Notes under the pieces: model-generated
What the model saw: the letters and a program-made list of their open reading frames with translations, nothing else
What the model was told of the DNA's origin: nothing
Databases searched by the model: none
Shown: positions 46,520 to 58,154 of the stretch, piece after piece
Position numbering within the stretch: the first letter of the stretch is position 1
Layout: every line of letters begins with the position of its first letter
NCBI RefSeq assembly: GCF_900102895.1
Contig: NZ_FNGD01000001.1
Coordinates: forward strand, 337,881-401,880
DNA: 64,000 bases
Direction of reading: 5' to 3'
Source of the DNA: Arthrobacter sp. ov407
Lineage (GTDB): Bacteria > Actinomycetota > Actinomycetes > Actinomycetales > Micrococcaceae
Program-made: the position numbers and the translations under genes

Positions 46520-47752
46520 TTAGACCGGCTCCACCGAGATGGCCACCCGGTCCTCGCCGATCCTGGTGAGGACCAGGGTGGCTGATTTCTTGCTCTTGGC
46601 CTTTGAACCGGCCGGTTTTCCGCCGGGCAGGAGTTGCTTGCGCAGTTCCTCCGGCGTGACGGCCGTGCCGCGCTTCTTGATGTCCAGGACGCCGATCCCT
46701 TCGTCCTTGACCCAGGACTTGAGCGCCTTGACGTTGAACGGCATCACTTCCAGGACCTTGTAGGCCTTGGCGAACGGGGTGTCCCGCAGGTCCGGGGCGC
46801 AGATGTAGGCGATGTGCTCGTCCACGAGGTGCCCGCCCAGCTGGAGGGCGACGTCGGCCACCAGCCCGGCGCGGATCACCGCTCCGTCCGGCTCGTACAG
46901 ATAGCCCTCCACGGGACCCACGGGCGCCACCGGGCCGCCGTCGAAGTCCTCGCCGCTGGTGAGTTCGGCCGCCCCAAGCGGCCCGAGCACGAGGGCCGCG
47001 CGCCGCACCCCGGGGCGCCGCACCGCGTTGAACCACAGGGCCACCTCGGTCACATCCCCGCCCACGGAGACCCACTGCGCCTCGCAATCGGCCGGCACTG
47101 AATCGTGCGGCATCCCCGGCCCCATCTTCACCCCGACAGCGCGGCCGGAGCCGGCCAGCGACTCCACGAAGGACAGGGGAGGGGAGAAATCCTCCGGATC
47201 CCAGATCCGTTTGGTTCCCGACGTTGACGTGGTGCGCCGGGCCGGGTCGAGCCAGACGCCGTCGATCCCCTCGAGCGACACTGACGTGGCATCCGAATGG
47301 ACCACGGTGGCATTGCGGAACGGGATCAGGTTCATCGTGGCGCAGGCGGCCGTGGCCTCGTCCATTTCCACCGCGGTAACCACCAAGTCCAGGGAGGCCA
47401 GGGCCATCGCGTCCGCCCCGAGCCCGCAGCCGAGATCCGCGACGTGGCCGATCCCGGCCTCCGCGAACCGCTGCGCGTGCCGGGCCGCCACTGTGAGCCG
47501 GGTGGCCTGCTCCAGGCCGGCCTTGGTGAAGATCATCTGCCGGGCGAACTCGCCGAATTTGGCCTCGGCCTTGGTCCGCAGCCGGGACTGGGTGAGCACC
47601 GCCGAGACCATTTCGGGGGAGTGGCCGGCCTTGCGCAGCGCCGCGGTCAGGCGGAAGGCCTCGTCCTCGCGGTACGGGCCCAGCGACGCCAGCAGCTCCC
47701 AGCCCTCGGGCGTGAGGATCGGGGCAATGTTTTCCTGCGGTGCGTCAGTCAT
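46520..47752 (-). CDS. Class I SAM-dependent methyltransferase with THUMP-like C-terminal domain
   Basis: A 410-residue protein. The SAM-binding motif is VADLGCGLGADAMALA, followed by VTAVEMDEATAACATMN and WLDPARRTT. The C-terminal part matches the THUMP-like segment seen in actinobacterial RNA methyltransferase-like proteins (KKRGTAVTPEELRKQL). An RNA substrate is likely but unproved. TACGCT lies 7 bases upstream of the ATG at 47752, so it is probably leaderless. It diverges from the next gene across about 66 bases. Confidence 0.85.
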   Translation of the reverse strand: MTDAPQENIAPILTPEGWELLASLGPYREDEAFRLTAALRKAGHSPEMVSAVLTQSRLRTKAEAKFGEFARQMIFTKAGLEQATRLTVAARHAQRFAEAGIGHVADLGCGLGADAMALASLDLVVTAVEMDEATAACATMNLIPFRNATVVHSDATSVSLEGIDGVWLDPARRTTSTSGTKRIWDPEDFSPPLSFVESLAGSGRAVGVKMGPGMPHDSVPADCEAQWVSVGGDVTEVALWFNAVRRPGVRRAALVLGPLGAAELTSGEDFDGGPVAPVGPVEGYLYEPDGAVIRAGLVADVALQLGGHLVDEHIAYICAPDLRDTPFAKAYKVLEVMPFNVKALKSWVKDEGIGVLDIKKRGTAVTPEELRKQLLPGGKPAGSKAKSKKSATLVLTRIGEDRVAISVEPV

Positions 47753-47818
47753 GCCATCCAGCGTAGTTGAGCACGCCGGGCACGCTGTGACCGGACCACG
47801 GGGGCTAGGCTGGACGGC

Positions 47819-48283
47819 ATGGAAGACAGCGGCACGGGCGACAGCATCTCAGAGGACACAACCGGACAGGACACAGTCAGGCAGAACACAGCCGGGAATG
47901 ACGACGCCGGGAACGACGACGCCGGGCAGGGGCGCCGGAGCCCGCAGGGGCTGGCGCGCTACGCCCGGCCGGCGCTGATCGCCGGCGCTGTGATCGCCGT
48001 CGTGTGTATCGCCCTTCTGGTGATCATCTTCTTCCTCGACTCCTTCAACGCCACCGTTTATTCCGTCGGCGGCCAGAACGTCCACGACGCCACGGACGAG
48101 GCTCGGGCCATCCGCGAAACCTATGCCGCTGCCCGGCTCTTTGGCATCATCTTCCTCATCGCAGGCGTCCTGCTGGCCGCCGCCGGGGCCGTGCTGATGT
48201 ACCGGCACCGGAACGACGAGGGCCAGGACACGGACGAAGACGACGGCGAGGACGTGGACTTCGAAGACCTCGCAGGCCAGTAG
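47819..48283 (+). CDS. Small membrane protein, two transmembrane segments
   Basis: A 154-residue protein that I do not recognise. A hydrophilic, Asp/Gly/Thr-rich N-terminus with GNDDA twice is followed by a membrane segment at about 52-73, a loop of about 32 residues, another membrane segment at about 106-128, and an acidic C-terminal tail (EDDGEDVDFEDLAG). TAGGCT lies 7 bases before the ATG, suggesting a leaderless transcript. It precedes the large repeat array. Confidence 0.75.
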   Translation: MEDSGTGDSISEDTTGQDTVRQNTAGNDDAGNDDAGQGRRSPQGLARYARPALIAGAVIAVVCIALLVIIFFLDSFNATVYSVGGQNVHDATDEARAIRETYAAARLFGIIFLIAGVLLAAAGAVLMYRHRNDEGQDTDEDDGEDVDFEDLAGQ

Positions 48284-48320
48284 GCGCGCGCCGCACCACC
48301 CAAACGGCCAGGTGGCCACG

Positions 48321-48770
48321 GGACATGCCCATCCCTCGGTATCCGCAGTGAACATGTCCGCCCCGGCAGCACGCGGCCGTTGGGCATGCCCATCGCTCGG
48401 ACCGGGCAGAGGGCATGAGGCCCAAATGTCCACTCGCCGCAACAAAGATTGGGCATGTCCCTCTGTCCCGCCATCACCCGCTGGGCATGTCCCACCGGGC
48501 AGGCCGCACGCGTTGGGCATGTCCCTCGGGGCAGCCCGCACGCGTTGGGCATGTCCATCGCTTGGCCCGGGCAGAGGGCATGAGGCCCAAATGTCCACTC
48601 GCCGCAACAAAGATTGGGCATGTCCCTCTGTCCCGCCATCACCCGCTGGGCATGTCCCACCGGGCAGGCAGCCCGCGGCCGTTGGGCATGTCCATCGCTA
48701 AGCCCGGGCGGAGAGCATGATGCCCAGGCGTCCACTCGCCGCAACAAAGATTGGGCATGTCCCACCGGGG
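48321..48770. repeat. Large array of GGRCATGYCC boxes upstream of groES
   Basis: At least ten boxes start at 48321, 48382, 48451, 48483, 48515, 48547, 48616, 48648, 48684 and 48753, with a degenerate one at 48350. Intervals are mainly 32 and 69 bp. A ~100-bp block (48404-48503) recurs almost exactly at 48569-48668, and its first part recurs at about 48705-48770. Read as protein, the array gives repetitive open frames on both strands, none with gene character. Confidence 0.92.
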
Positions 48771-48794
48771 AAAATGTTCACCTTGAACGAATTT

Positions 48795-48821
48795 CTGGCA
48801 CTCGCCTTGACCGAGTGCTAA
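48795..48821 (+). promoter_or_regulatory. CIRCE element 1 (HrcA operator)
   Basis: CTGGCACTC - 9 bases - GAGTGCTAA, matching the CIRCE consensus TTAGCACTC-N9-GAGTGCTAA with two mismatches in the left arm. It overlaps the -35 of the groES promoter. Confidence 0.92.
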
Positions 48822-48836
48822 CCATGTACATAGAGT
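48807..48836 (+). promoter_or_regulatory. Promoter of groES-groEL
   Basis: TTGACC (48807-48812) and TAGAGT (48831-48836) with an 18-bp spacer lie between the two CIRCE elements, so HrcA binding would cover both sides of the start. Confidence 0.65.
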
Positions 48837-48841
48837 CGTCA

Positions 48842-48868
48842 TTAGCACTCTCCCTAGGAGGGTGCTAA
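48842..48868 (+). promoter_or_regulatory. CIRCE element 2 (HrcA operator)
   Basis: TTAGCACTC - 9 bases - GGGTGCTAA, one mismatch from consensus, 21 bases beyond the first element. Two CIRCE copies before groES are known in other actinobacteria. Confidence 0.93.
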
Positions 48869-48980
48869 CACATGAAGCGCGTTCCGCCAGGCACGCTGCC
48901 GGCACCGCGACGACGGTCTGTGCGCCTTGGCATCGCCGCTTCATGGTCCACGAATTTGCTGACGAAAAGGAGAGGTCCGA

Positions 48981-49277
48981 GTGTCGGTCTCTATTAAGCC
49001 TCTTGAGGATCGTATTGTTGTCCGCCCGCTCGAAGCCGAGCAGACCACGGCTTCCGGCCTGGTTATCCCGGACTCCGCACAGGAGAAGCCGCAGGAAGGC
49101 GAAGTTGTTGCAGTAGGCCCCGGCCGCTTTGATGACAACGGCAACCGCGTTCCCATTGACGTTGCCGTTGGCGACGTCGTCATTTACTCCAAGTACGGTG
49201 GAACCGAAGTCAAGACCGGCGGCACCGAGTACCTCGTGCTCTCCGCCCGCGACGTTCTGGCGATCGTCGTAAAGTAA
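48981..49277 (+). CDS. groES: Co-chaperonin GroES
   Basis: A 98-residue GroES that caps the GroEL chamber. [35 protein letters not shown], the mobile loop and [19 protein letters not shown] are standard. The GTG at 48981 has AAAAGGAGAGG upstream. It is preceded by a 5' leader of about 110 bases and two CIRCE operators, and groEL follows after 80 bases. Confidence 0.98.
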   Translation: MSVSIKPLEDRIVVRPLEAEQTTASGLVIPDSAQEKPQEGEVVAVGPGRFDDNGNRVPIDVAVGDVVIYSKYGGTEVKTGGTEYLVLSARDVLAIVVK

Positions 49278-49345
49278 CTCTCTTGGACCCCCGCGCAGCC
49301 GATCCTTCGCATTGAATGGATCAGTTGCGCGGGGTTCTGTCTTGA

Positions 49346-50968
<1,623 letters not shown>

Positions 50969-50985
50969 GCTCTGCCCGCACTAGG

Positions 50986-51020
50986 GGACGGTCCGGCATC
51001 TTGCCGGGCCGTCCTTTTTT
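50986..51020 (+). terminator. Intrinsic terminator of groES-groEL
   Basis: GGACGGTCCGGC and GCCGGGCCGTCC form a 12-bp stem with one G-U wobble and a 5-base loop (50986-51014), followed by six T. It is the only classical T-tailed terminator I found. Confidence 0.92.
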
Positions 51021-51051
51021 CTGCCGGCGTTCCGTACGCCGCCACGGGCCG

Positions 51052-52020
51052 TCAGCGCCGCGAGCGGGGCGCCTTGCGCCGCAGCTGCAGCGCGGCATCG
51101 GGGGACAGCCGCTTGGTCACCAACCGGTAGAACAGCAGCACCCCGACGGCGGCCACCACGATGCCCAGCAGGTTCAGGAAGAGCTGCAGAGCGGAGCCGG
51201 CCGCCTTCTGGTACTCGCCCAGGACCAGTGCCACGGCCACATACCCGGCCGCCGGCACCGTGGTGACGGAGATGAACACCCCGATCAGCGCCGCCGAGCG
51301 CCGGCTGATGACCGAGAGCATCCCGGCTGTTCCGGCCAGCACCGCGACGATCAGGGAATAGGGCCCCGGGTGGTAGATGAATTCAACCGCTGAACCGCGG
51401 TCCAGCGCGTCCGGGGGAAACAGCCCGAGCGGCACAGACAGCCACGCTCCCAGGGCGGCAGCCAGCATCGCGACGGGAAAGCCGACGCCGAGGGCCAGCG
51501 CTGCGTCGCGTCCGAGCCGCCGCTGGCGCCGGACCAGAGCCACGGCCAGCGCCGCCAGCGGGCCGAACTCGGGGCCCACGGCCATGGCGCCGACGATCGC
51601 AATGGTGGAGTCCGTCACGATGCCGATGGCCGCCAGCTGGGTCGCCAGAACCATGAAGGTCAGAAAACTCCACGTCAGGCGCGAGTCTTCGCCGGTCTGC
51701 CGCGATACCTCGTCCCAGATCACGGCGTCTGCGCCCTCACCCGGGGCCGCCGCCTCCGCCCGGTCGGACCGGTCCGAGAGCACCAGATCCGGCGCGATGA
51801 CCGAAATTGATCCCCGCTGCTGGACATCGAGAACGTGGAGCTTCTCCACCAGCCCCTCCACGGATTCGCGCGCCAGCAGGACCTCAATAACGTCCCCGGG
51901 CGGCATGACGGAAGTACTCTTGGCCAGCGCGACTTCCGAGACGCCGACGTGATTTGTACAACTTTCGACGACAACTCCGGACAACTCACCCGGGACACAA
52001 ATGCGCAGCTGCACGATCAC
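51052..52020 (-). CDS. DUF389 (TIGR00341-like) integral membrane protein
   Basis: A 322-residue protein. The N-terminal ~110 residues are soluble and resemble an ACT-like regulatory fold. They precede WSFLTFMVLATQLAAIGIVTD, VGAMAVGPEFGPLAALAVAL and further membrane segments, about five to six in all. The motif GPEFGPLA is diagnostic for DUF389. The tail is strongly basic (RRKAPRSRR). Function is not known in general. It converges on groEL and has its own promoter, diverging from the acyltransferase gene. Confidence 0.88.
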   Translation of the reverse strand: MIVQLRICVPGELSGVVVESCTNHVGVSEVALAKSTSVMPPGDVIEVLLARESVEGLVEKLHVLDVQQRGSISVIAPDLVLSDRSDRAEAAAPGEGADAVIWDEVSRQTGEDSRLTWSFLTFMVLATQLAAIGIVTDSTIAIVGAMAVGPEFGPLAALAVALVRRQRRLGRDAALALGVGFPVAMLAAALGAWLSVPLGLFPPDALDRGSAVEFIYHPGPYSLIVAVLAGTAGMLSVISRRSAALIGVFISVTTVPAAGYVAVALVLGEYQKAAGSALQLFLNLLGIVVAAVGVLLFYRLVTKRLSPDAALQLRRKAPRSRR

Positions 52021-52178
52021 TTAGCGGCCTCCTCAGACTCGTACCAGCCTAGCTTCCGCGCCGCGACCGACGCCGCGACCGACGCCGCCGCTCGGCTCCG
52101 CGGGGGCGCCAGCGATTGGCCAAGAAAATCACGTTTCGGTAACATTGATGTTTTGGAAACTGGGCGGAAGGGTTATTT

Positions 52179-54263
52179 GTGTCGAGCGAGCGAACCATCG
52201 CCACGCCGCCAAAGGCGGACGCGGGTTCTCCGGCGAGCCGAAAAGCAAGCTACCGCCCGGAAGTCCAGGGCCTTCGCGCCCTCGCCGTCCTCATGGTGGT
52301 CACCTACCACGTGTGGCTGGGGCGGGTTTCCGGCGGCGTAGACATCTTCCTCCTCATTTCGGCATTCCTGATGACGCTCAGCTTCACGCGGAAGGTCGAA
52401 AGCGGCGCGCCGCTCCGGCTGCTCAGCCACTGGCTTCACCTGCTCAAGCGCCTGCTGCCCGCCGTCGTCGTGGTGATCCTCGGCGTCCTCGCCGGCACCT
52501 GGGCCATCCTGCCGCAAAGCCGCTGGCCCGACGTCCTGGAGCAGGCCTGGGCCTCCCTGCTGTACCGGCAGAACTGGCTCCTGGCGGACAGCGCCGTGGA
52601 CTACTACGCCCAGGACCATTCGGGCGCGAGCCCGCTCCAGCACTTCTGGTCACTCTCGATCCAGGGCCAGGTGTTCGTGCTGTGGCCGCTCGTCTTTGCC
52701 GGCACGGCACTCCTTTGCCGACTGCTCCGCCGCTGGACCGGCCAAGACCACGCGCTGCTGCGCTACCGCACCGTGCTGGCCGCAGCCTTCGGCGCCATCT
52801 TCGCGGTGTCCCTCGCGTACTCGATCCAACAGACCACAACGAACCAGGCCCACGCCTACTTCGATACCGGCGCCCGGCTCTGGGAGTTCGCCCTCGGCTC
52901 GCTCCTGGCCCTCGCCCTGCCGTACTTGAAGCCGGGGAAGCTCCTGCGCGTCGTACTGGGCTGGGCCGGCCTGGCGGCCATGCTCTCTTGCGGGCTGCTG
53001 CTGACCGTGGACCGCTCCTTCCCCGGATTCATCGCGCTGTGGCCCACGCTGGCCGCCGCCGCGATCATCACCGCCGGCCAAAGCGGCAGCCGCTTCGGCG
53101 TCGACCGCTTCCTGACCTGGAAACCGCTGGTGGCGCTGGGCGACAACTCCTATGCGCTCTACCTCTGGCACTGGCCGCTGCTGGTCCTGGCCCTCGCCGG
53201 GGCGGGCATCACGGCGCCAAACCTGTTCCAGGGGCTGTGCATCGTTGCCGCATCCGTCGTCCTGGCCGCGCTCACCACCCGCTTCGTCGAGAAGCCGCTG
53301 CGCGAATGGCACTGGCCCAAGCTCCGCGTCTGGCGTACCGCCGTCGTGATTGCCGCCTGTGGTGCCTTGCTGGCCGGTCCCGTCGCCGTGTGGCAGAGCC
53401 AGCTCGTCGCCGACGAGGCCGAGGCGGCGTCCCAGCCCAAGGAACTGACCCCCGGCGCGGCCGCCCTGACACCGGAAAACGCCGGCAAACCCACGCCGGA
53501 GGCGAAAATCATCCCCGCGCCGGCAGCGATGAAGAACGAGTGGGCCGACATAGACGGGCTGTGCACGGACAAAAACGTCCCCAGCGACCCCGTGCTGCAG
53601 GGCTGCCTGCAGAACAACAAGCCGGAGAAGGTCACCAAGCGGATCGTGGTGCTCGGTGACTCGCATGCCCAGCAGTACATGGCGGCGCTCGGCCCCATCG
53701 CGAAGAGCCACGGCTGGGAAGTGGTCACCCTCCTGAAGGGCAACTGCCGCTTCGGCGGGGAGTCCCCGGAACGGGACGCGGACTGCAACGCCTTCAACCG
53801 GGCCAGTGCCCAGTACGTCCTGGACCACCACCCCGACGCCGTTTTCACGGTTGCGTCCCAGACCCACAAGGAAGCGCCGTTCGAGACCGAAGTGCCGCAG
53901 TATTTGGAGGGCATCAAACCCTTCACCGACGCCGGCATGGACGTGGTGGGCATCCGCGACAACCCCCGCTTCAACATCAACATGCCCGAATGCGTCCAGA
54001 AGAACGGCGAGGACGCGGCGCAATGCAACGTGCCGGAGCAGGAGTCGCTCGCGGGGTCGTCGCCGCTTGACGCGTACCGCGGCCAGGTGCCCAGGCTGCA
54101 CCTCATGGACATGAGCGATTTCATCTGCGCCAACGGGACCTGCCCCGCGGTGGTCGGCAACGTGTACGTCTACAAGGACGACAACCACCTGACCAAGACG
54201 TACGTCCAGACCATGATCCCCATGTTCGAAAAGCGGCTGCTCGCCGCCACCGGCTGGAAATAG
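52179..54263 (+). CDS. Acyltransferase-3 protein with C-terminal SGNH domain (OafA-like)
   Basis: A 694-residue envelope O-acetyltransferase. Residues about 25-400 form the ten-helix acyltransferase-3 domain, starting RPEVQGLRALAVLMVVTYHV (the catalytic His region), with LSIQGQVFVLWPLVF and GDNSYALYLWHWPLLVLAL. A Pro/Ala linker leads to an SGNH domain with VVLGDSHAQQYMAAL (block I Ser) and YKDDNHLTKTYVQ (Asp-His block). It probably acetylates a surface glycan or peptidoglycan-linked polymer. The GTG at 52179 is the chosen start. Confidence 0.92.
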   Translation: MSSERTIATPPKADAGSPASRKASYRPEVQGLRALAVLMVVTYHVWLGRVSGGVDIFLLISAFLMTLSFTRKVESGAPLRLLSHWLHLLKRLLPAVVVVILGVLAGTWAILPQSRWPDVLEQAWASLLYRQNWLLADSAVDYYAQDHSGASPLQHFWSLSIQGQVFVLWPLVFAGTALLCRLLRRWTGQDHALLRYRTVLAAAFGAIFAVSLAYSIQQTTTNQAHAYFDTGARLWEFALGSLLALALPYLKPGKLLRVVLGWAGLAAMLSCGLLLTVDRSFPGFIALWPTLAAAAIITAGQSGSRFGVDRFLTWKPLVALGDNSYALYLWHWPLLVLALAGAGITAPNLFQGLCIVAASVVLAALTTRFVEKPLREWHWPKLRVWRTAVVIAACGALLAGPVAVWQSQLVADEAEAASQPKELTPGAAALTPENAGKPTPEAKIIPAPAAMKNEWADIDGLCTDKNVPSDPVLQGCLQNNKPEKVTKRIVVLGDSHAQQYMAALGPIAKSHGWEVVTLLKGNCRFGGESPERDADCNAFNRASAQYVLDHHPDAVFTVASQTHKEAPFETEVPQYLEGIKPFTDAGMDVVGIRDNPRFNINMPECVQKNGEDAAQCNVPEQESLAGSSPLDAYRGQVPRLHLMDMSDFICANGTCPAVVGNVYVYKDDNHLTKTYVQTMIPMFEKRLLAATGWK

Positions 54264-54266
54264 TGA

Positions 54267-54296
54267 AGCCGGGCCGGCTCGGGTTCCGGCCCGGCT
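54267..54296 (+). terminator. Hairpin after the acyltransferase gene
   Basis: AGCCGGGCC and GGCCCGGCT (9-bp stem, 12-base loop) begin 3 bases after the stop codon. Confidence 0.6.
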
Positions 54297-54423
54297 GGGG
54301 TCCCAGTCGGGCCGGTTTGGGCGGGCGGGGGAGCCGTGCCGGCATGGGACGGCTCACATTGAAGCCGCACATTACTGCCCCGGAATATGGCTATCGCCGC
54401 CAAGGTTCTACTATTTATTCAGG

Positions 54424-54470
54424 ACTTCTGCACATTTTGCTGCACGACCTTCTGCACGACCTTCTGCACA
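54424..54470. repeat. 12-bp tandem repeat in the guaB leader
   Basis: TGCACGACCTTC is repeated at 54441-54464, followed by a partial TGCACA, and a related CTTCTGCAC lies at 54425-54433. A small hairpin, CCCGT-AATG-ACGGG, lies at about 54478-54491. The remaining guaB upstream region (54297-54423) is plain, apart from A/T-rich TACTATTTATTC near 54409, which may hold the -10. Confidence 0.6.
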
Positions 54471-54530
54471 GGCCAGACCCGTAATGACGGGCTGGTCATC
54501 TGTTGCAACCCCTACCCGTGAACCCCGTAA

Positions 54531-56063
<1,533 letters not shown>

Positions 56064-56080
56064 GACCCCAGCGCTTGAAA

Positions 56081-56162
56081 GGGTGAGCCCGCCGAAACCA
56101 CAGTTTCGGCGGGCTCACCCGTTACAGGGGCGGGCTCACCCTTTTCAGCGGCGGGCTCACCC
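56081..56162. repeat. 18-bp terminator hairpin with two extra copies of its right arm (21-bp period)
   Basis: GGGTGAGCCCGCCGAAAC and its exact reverse complement flank CACA (56081-56120), a perfect 18-bp stem 18 bases after the guaB stop. The right-arm core GGCGGGCTCACCC is then repeated at 56129 and 56150, so three copies sit at exact 21-bp intervals (56108, 56129, 56150). The hairpin is probably the guaB terminator. Confidence 0.92.
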
Positions 56163-56234
56163 GTTTGAGGCCTGACCGTTTCCAGCGGCGGTGCCGCTCA
56201 CGCCGGCTCCTAGTCCCGGAACTAGGCTGGAGGC

Positions 56235-58076
56235 ATGTCCGAACTCCTGCCGGCACGTGCGCCCAAACGCAAGCTCGCGCTCAAGCCCTACGCCCGCGCC
56301 GTGGCACAGGTGCTGCGGGTGAGCTTCCGGGCCTCACCCGCCGCCGTCGTCATGAAGGTCCTAGGCTCGCTGATCTCGGCACTCCTGCCGCTGGTCACGA
56401 CGTACTTTGCCGCCCTGACCACCACGGCGCTGGCTGCCGCCTACGCGGGCGACGCCGCCGCCGGCAGCCAGGCCGTCGTTTACGTCATCATCACCGCGGC
56501 ACTCGGGCTCTTCTGGGGATCGTTCAGCAGCTTGGACCGCTACATCCAGCAGCTCATGAGCTTCCGCGTCGGCGCGATCGTCGGGGATCTCATGTACGAG
56601 CGCTTCCTGACCTTGGACTTCTGGCGCTACGACGACAAAGAGACCGTGGACCTGTACGACCGGGCCAAGCGTTTCTCCGATTCCTATGCCCGCGTCCTGG
56701 ACAGGATCGCCGCGATCTTCACCCAGCTCGTCTCCGTGCTCCTGGCCATCGGCGCGCTGCTGCTGGTCAGCTGGTGGATTGCCGTGATCGTCCTGATCGC
56801 GATCGTCCCCAGCGTCTACCTCCAGTTCAAGCTCTCCCGCGAACAGATCGCGCACTGGAACACCCAGGTCGATTCCCGCAGGCAGCGCAGGATGATCGAA
56901 ACCAACCTCCTGCGCCCGCAGCACATCGCCGAGATGCGGCTCTACGGGATCGTCGGCTACCTGATGGGGCTGCGCTCCCGGCTGCGGGACGCCGACGAAA
57001 AGCGCCGGCTCGACTTCCAGAAACGCTACATTCCTAAACAACTCGCGGCCGATGCCCTGCAGTACGGCGCCGAGGTCGTCTCCCTGATCTGGGTGGTGGG
57101 CCAGATCATCGCCCGCGCCCAGCCTGTGGGGCAGTTCCTCTACGTCCAGCAGATTGTCAGCCGCGCCCTGTCCACGGCCAACAATCTCGTCTCCTCGCTC
57201 AGCTCGATCGACGAGGACCTGGCGAACCTCAAAGACTACGAGCTCTTCATGGCGATGCCCGTGCAGTCCGGCCACGCCCCGCCCCTGCTGCAGGCGCCGA
57301 AGACGGTGGAACTGAGGGACATCCGCTTCACCTACACCGGCAGCGAACTGGAGGTGATCCGCGGCATTTCGCTGACCATCAGGCAGGGCCAGCACATCGC
57401 GATCGTGGGGGAGAACGGCGCCGGCAAGTCCACCCTGATCCGCATCCTGGCCGGGCTGTACCGTCCCGATTCCGGGCAGGTGATGCTCGACGGCGTCGAC
57501 CTCGCCGCCGTCGACGTCACCTCCTGGCACCGGCACCTGGCGGTCCTCAGCCAGGAGTTCCTCAAGTACGAGTTCGCCACCGCGGCGGAAAACATCTTCT
57601 TCGGCGACGTCGATTCGCCCCGCGACGACGGACGGGTCCGCCGCTCCGCCGCGGACGCCGAAGCCCTCGAATTCATCAACAAACTGCCCAACGGCCTGGA
57701 CAACCACGTCAGCAACTGGATGGAGGACCCGCGCGGCAGGAAGGGCTCCGGCCTTTCCGGCGGGCAGTGGCAGCGCCTGGCGATGGCGCGGAACTTCTAC
57801 CGCAGCGCCACGTTCATGGTGATGGACGAGCCGACGTCGGCCATTGATGCACTGGCCGAGCACCGGATCTTCACGCGACTCTTCGCTGACCGCAGCAGCA
57901 CCATCATCGCCATCAGCCACCGCCTCGCCACGATCGAGAAGGCTGACGTGGTCTACATGCTCGAGGACGGCCGCATCGTGGAACAAGGCACCCACAAGGA
58001 ACTCGTGGCGCTCCGCGGCCGCTACTTCCGGATGTTCGAATCCCAGCTGACCGTCCACGAGGACGAGGGGGTCTGA
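56235..58076 (+). CDS. ABC transporter, fused permease and ATPase
   Basis: A 613-residue half-transporter that should work as a homodimer, probably an exporter. Residues about 35-330 hold five to six membrane helices. The ATPase domain (about 345-605) has GENGAGKSTLIRILAG, LSGGQWQRLAMARNF and FMVMDEPTSAIDALAE, then the His switch ISHRLATIE. Substrate unknown. TAGGCT lies 6 bases before the ATG at 56235, so the mRNA is probably leaderless. Confidence 0.92.
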   Translation: MSELLPARAPKRKLALKPYARAVAQVLRVSFRASPAAVVMKVLGSLISALLPLVTTYFAALTTTALAAAYAGDAAAGSQAVVYVIITAALGLFWGSFSSLDRYIQQLMSFRVGAIVGDLMYERFLTLDFWRYDDKETVDLYDRAKRFSDSYARVLDRIAAIFTQLVSVLLAIGALLLVSWWIAVIVLIAIVPSVYLQFKLSREQIAHWNTQVDSRRQRRMIETNLLRPQHIAEMRLYGIVGYLMGLRSRLRDADEKRRLDFQKRYIPKQLAADALQYGAEVVSLIWVVGQIIARAQPVGQFLYVQQIVSRALSTANNLVSSLSSIDEDLANLKDYELFMAMPVQSGHAPPLLQAPKTVELRDIRFTYTGSELEVIRGISLTIRQGQHIAIVGENGAGKSTLIRILAGLYRPDSGQVMLDGVDLAAVDVTSWHRHLAVLSQEFLKYEFATAAENIFFGDVDSPRDDGRVRRSAADAEALEFINKLPNGLDNHVSNWMEDPRGRKGSGLSGGQWQRLAMARNFYRSATFMVMDEPTSAIDALAEHRIFTRLFADRSSTIIAISHRLATIEKADVVYMLEDGRIVEQGTHKELVALRGRYFRMFESQLTVHEDEGV

Positions 58077-58098
58077 GGCGGTCGCTCCGGGGCACGAA

Positions 58099-58137
58099 GA
58101 ATGGGCATGCCCCCGGGGCGGGAGGGCATGCCCATTC
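58099..58137. terminator. GGGCATGCCC-containing hairpin between convergent genes
   Basis: GAATGGGCATGCCC (58099-58112) and GGGCATGCCCATTC (58124-58137) form a perfect 14-bp stem with an 11-base G-rich loop. It lies between the ABC gene and the convergent subtilase gene, so it may act in both directions. The arms are members of the GGRCATGYCC family. Confidence 0.8.
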
Positions 58138-58154
58138 CTGGCGCGAGGCCGGTG

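Noticed and set aside
45555..47087. 510-residue minus-strand frame across the AroE-like gene and the methyltransferase gene
   Set aside because: It is a shadow of two well supported genes with recognisable motifs.
48312..48720. Overlapping small open frames on both strands with repeated Trp-Ala-Cys-Pro or Gly-His-Val motifs
   Set aside because: They arise from translating the box repeat itself in different frames. There is no start signal and no codon bias.
48350..48770. CRISPR array
   Set aside because: The conserved box is only 10 bp, intervals alternate between 32 and 69 bp, the intervening sequences are partly repeated rather than unique, and no cas gene is near.
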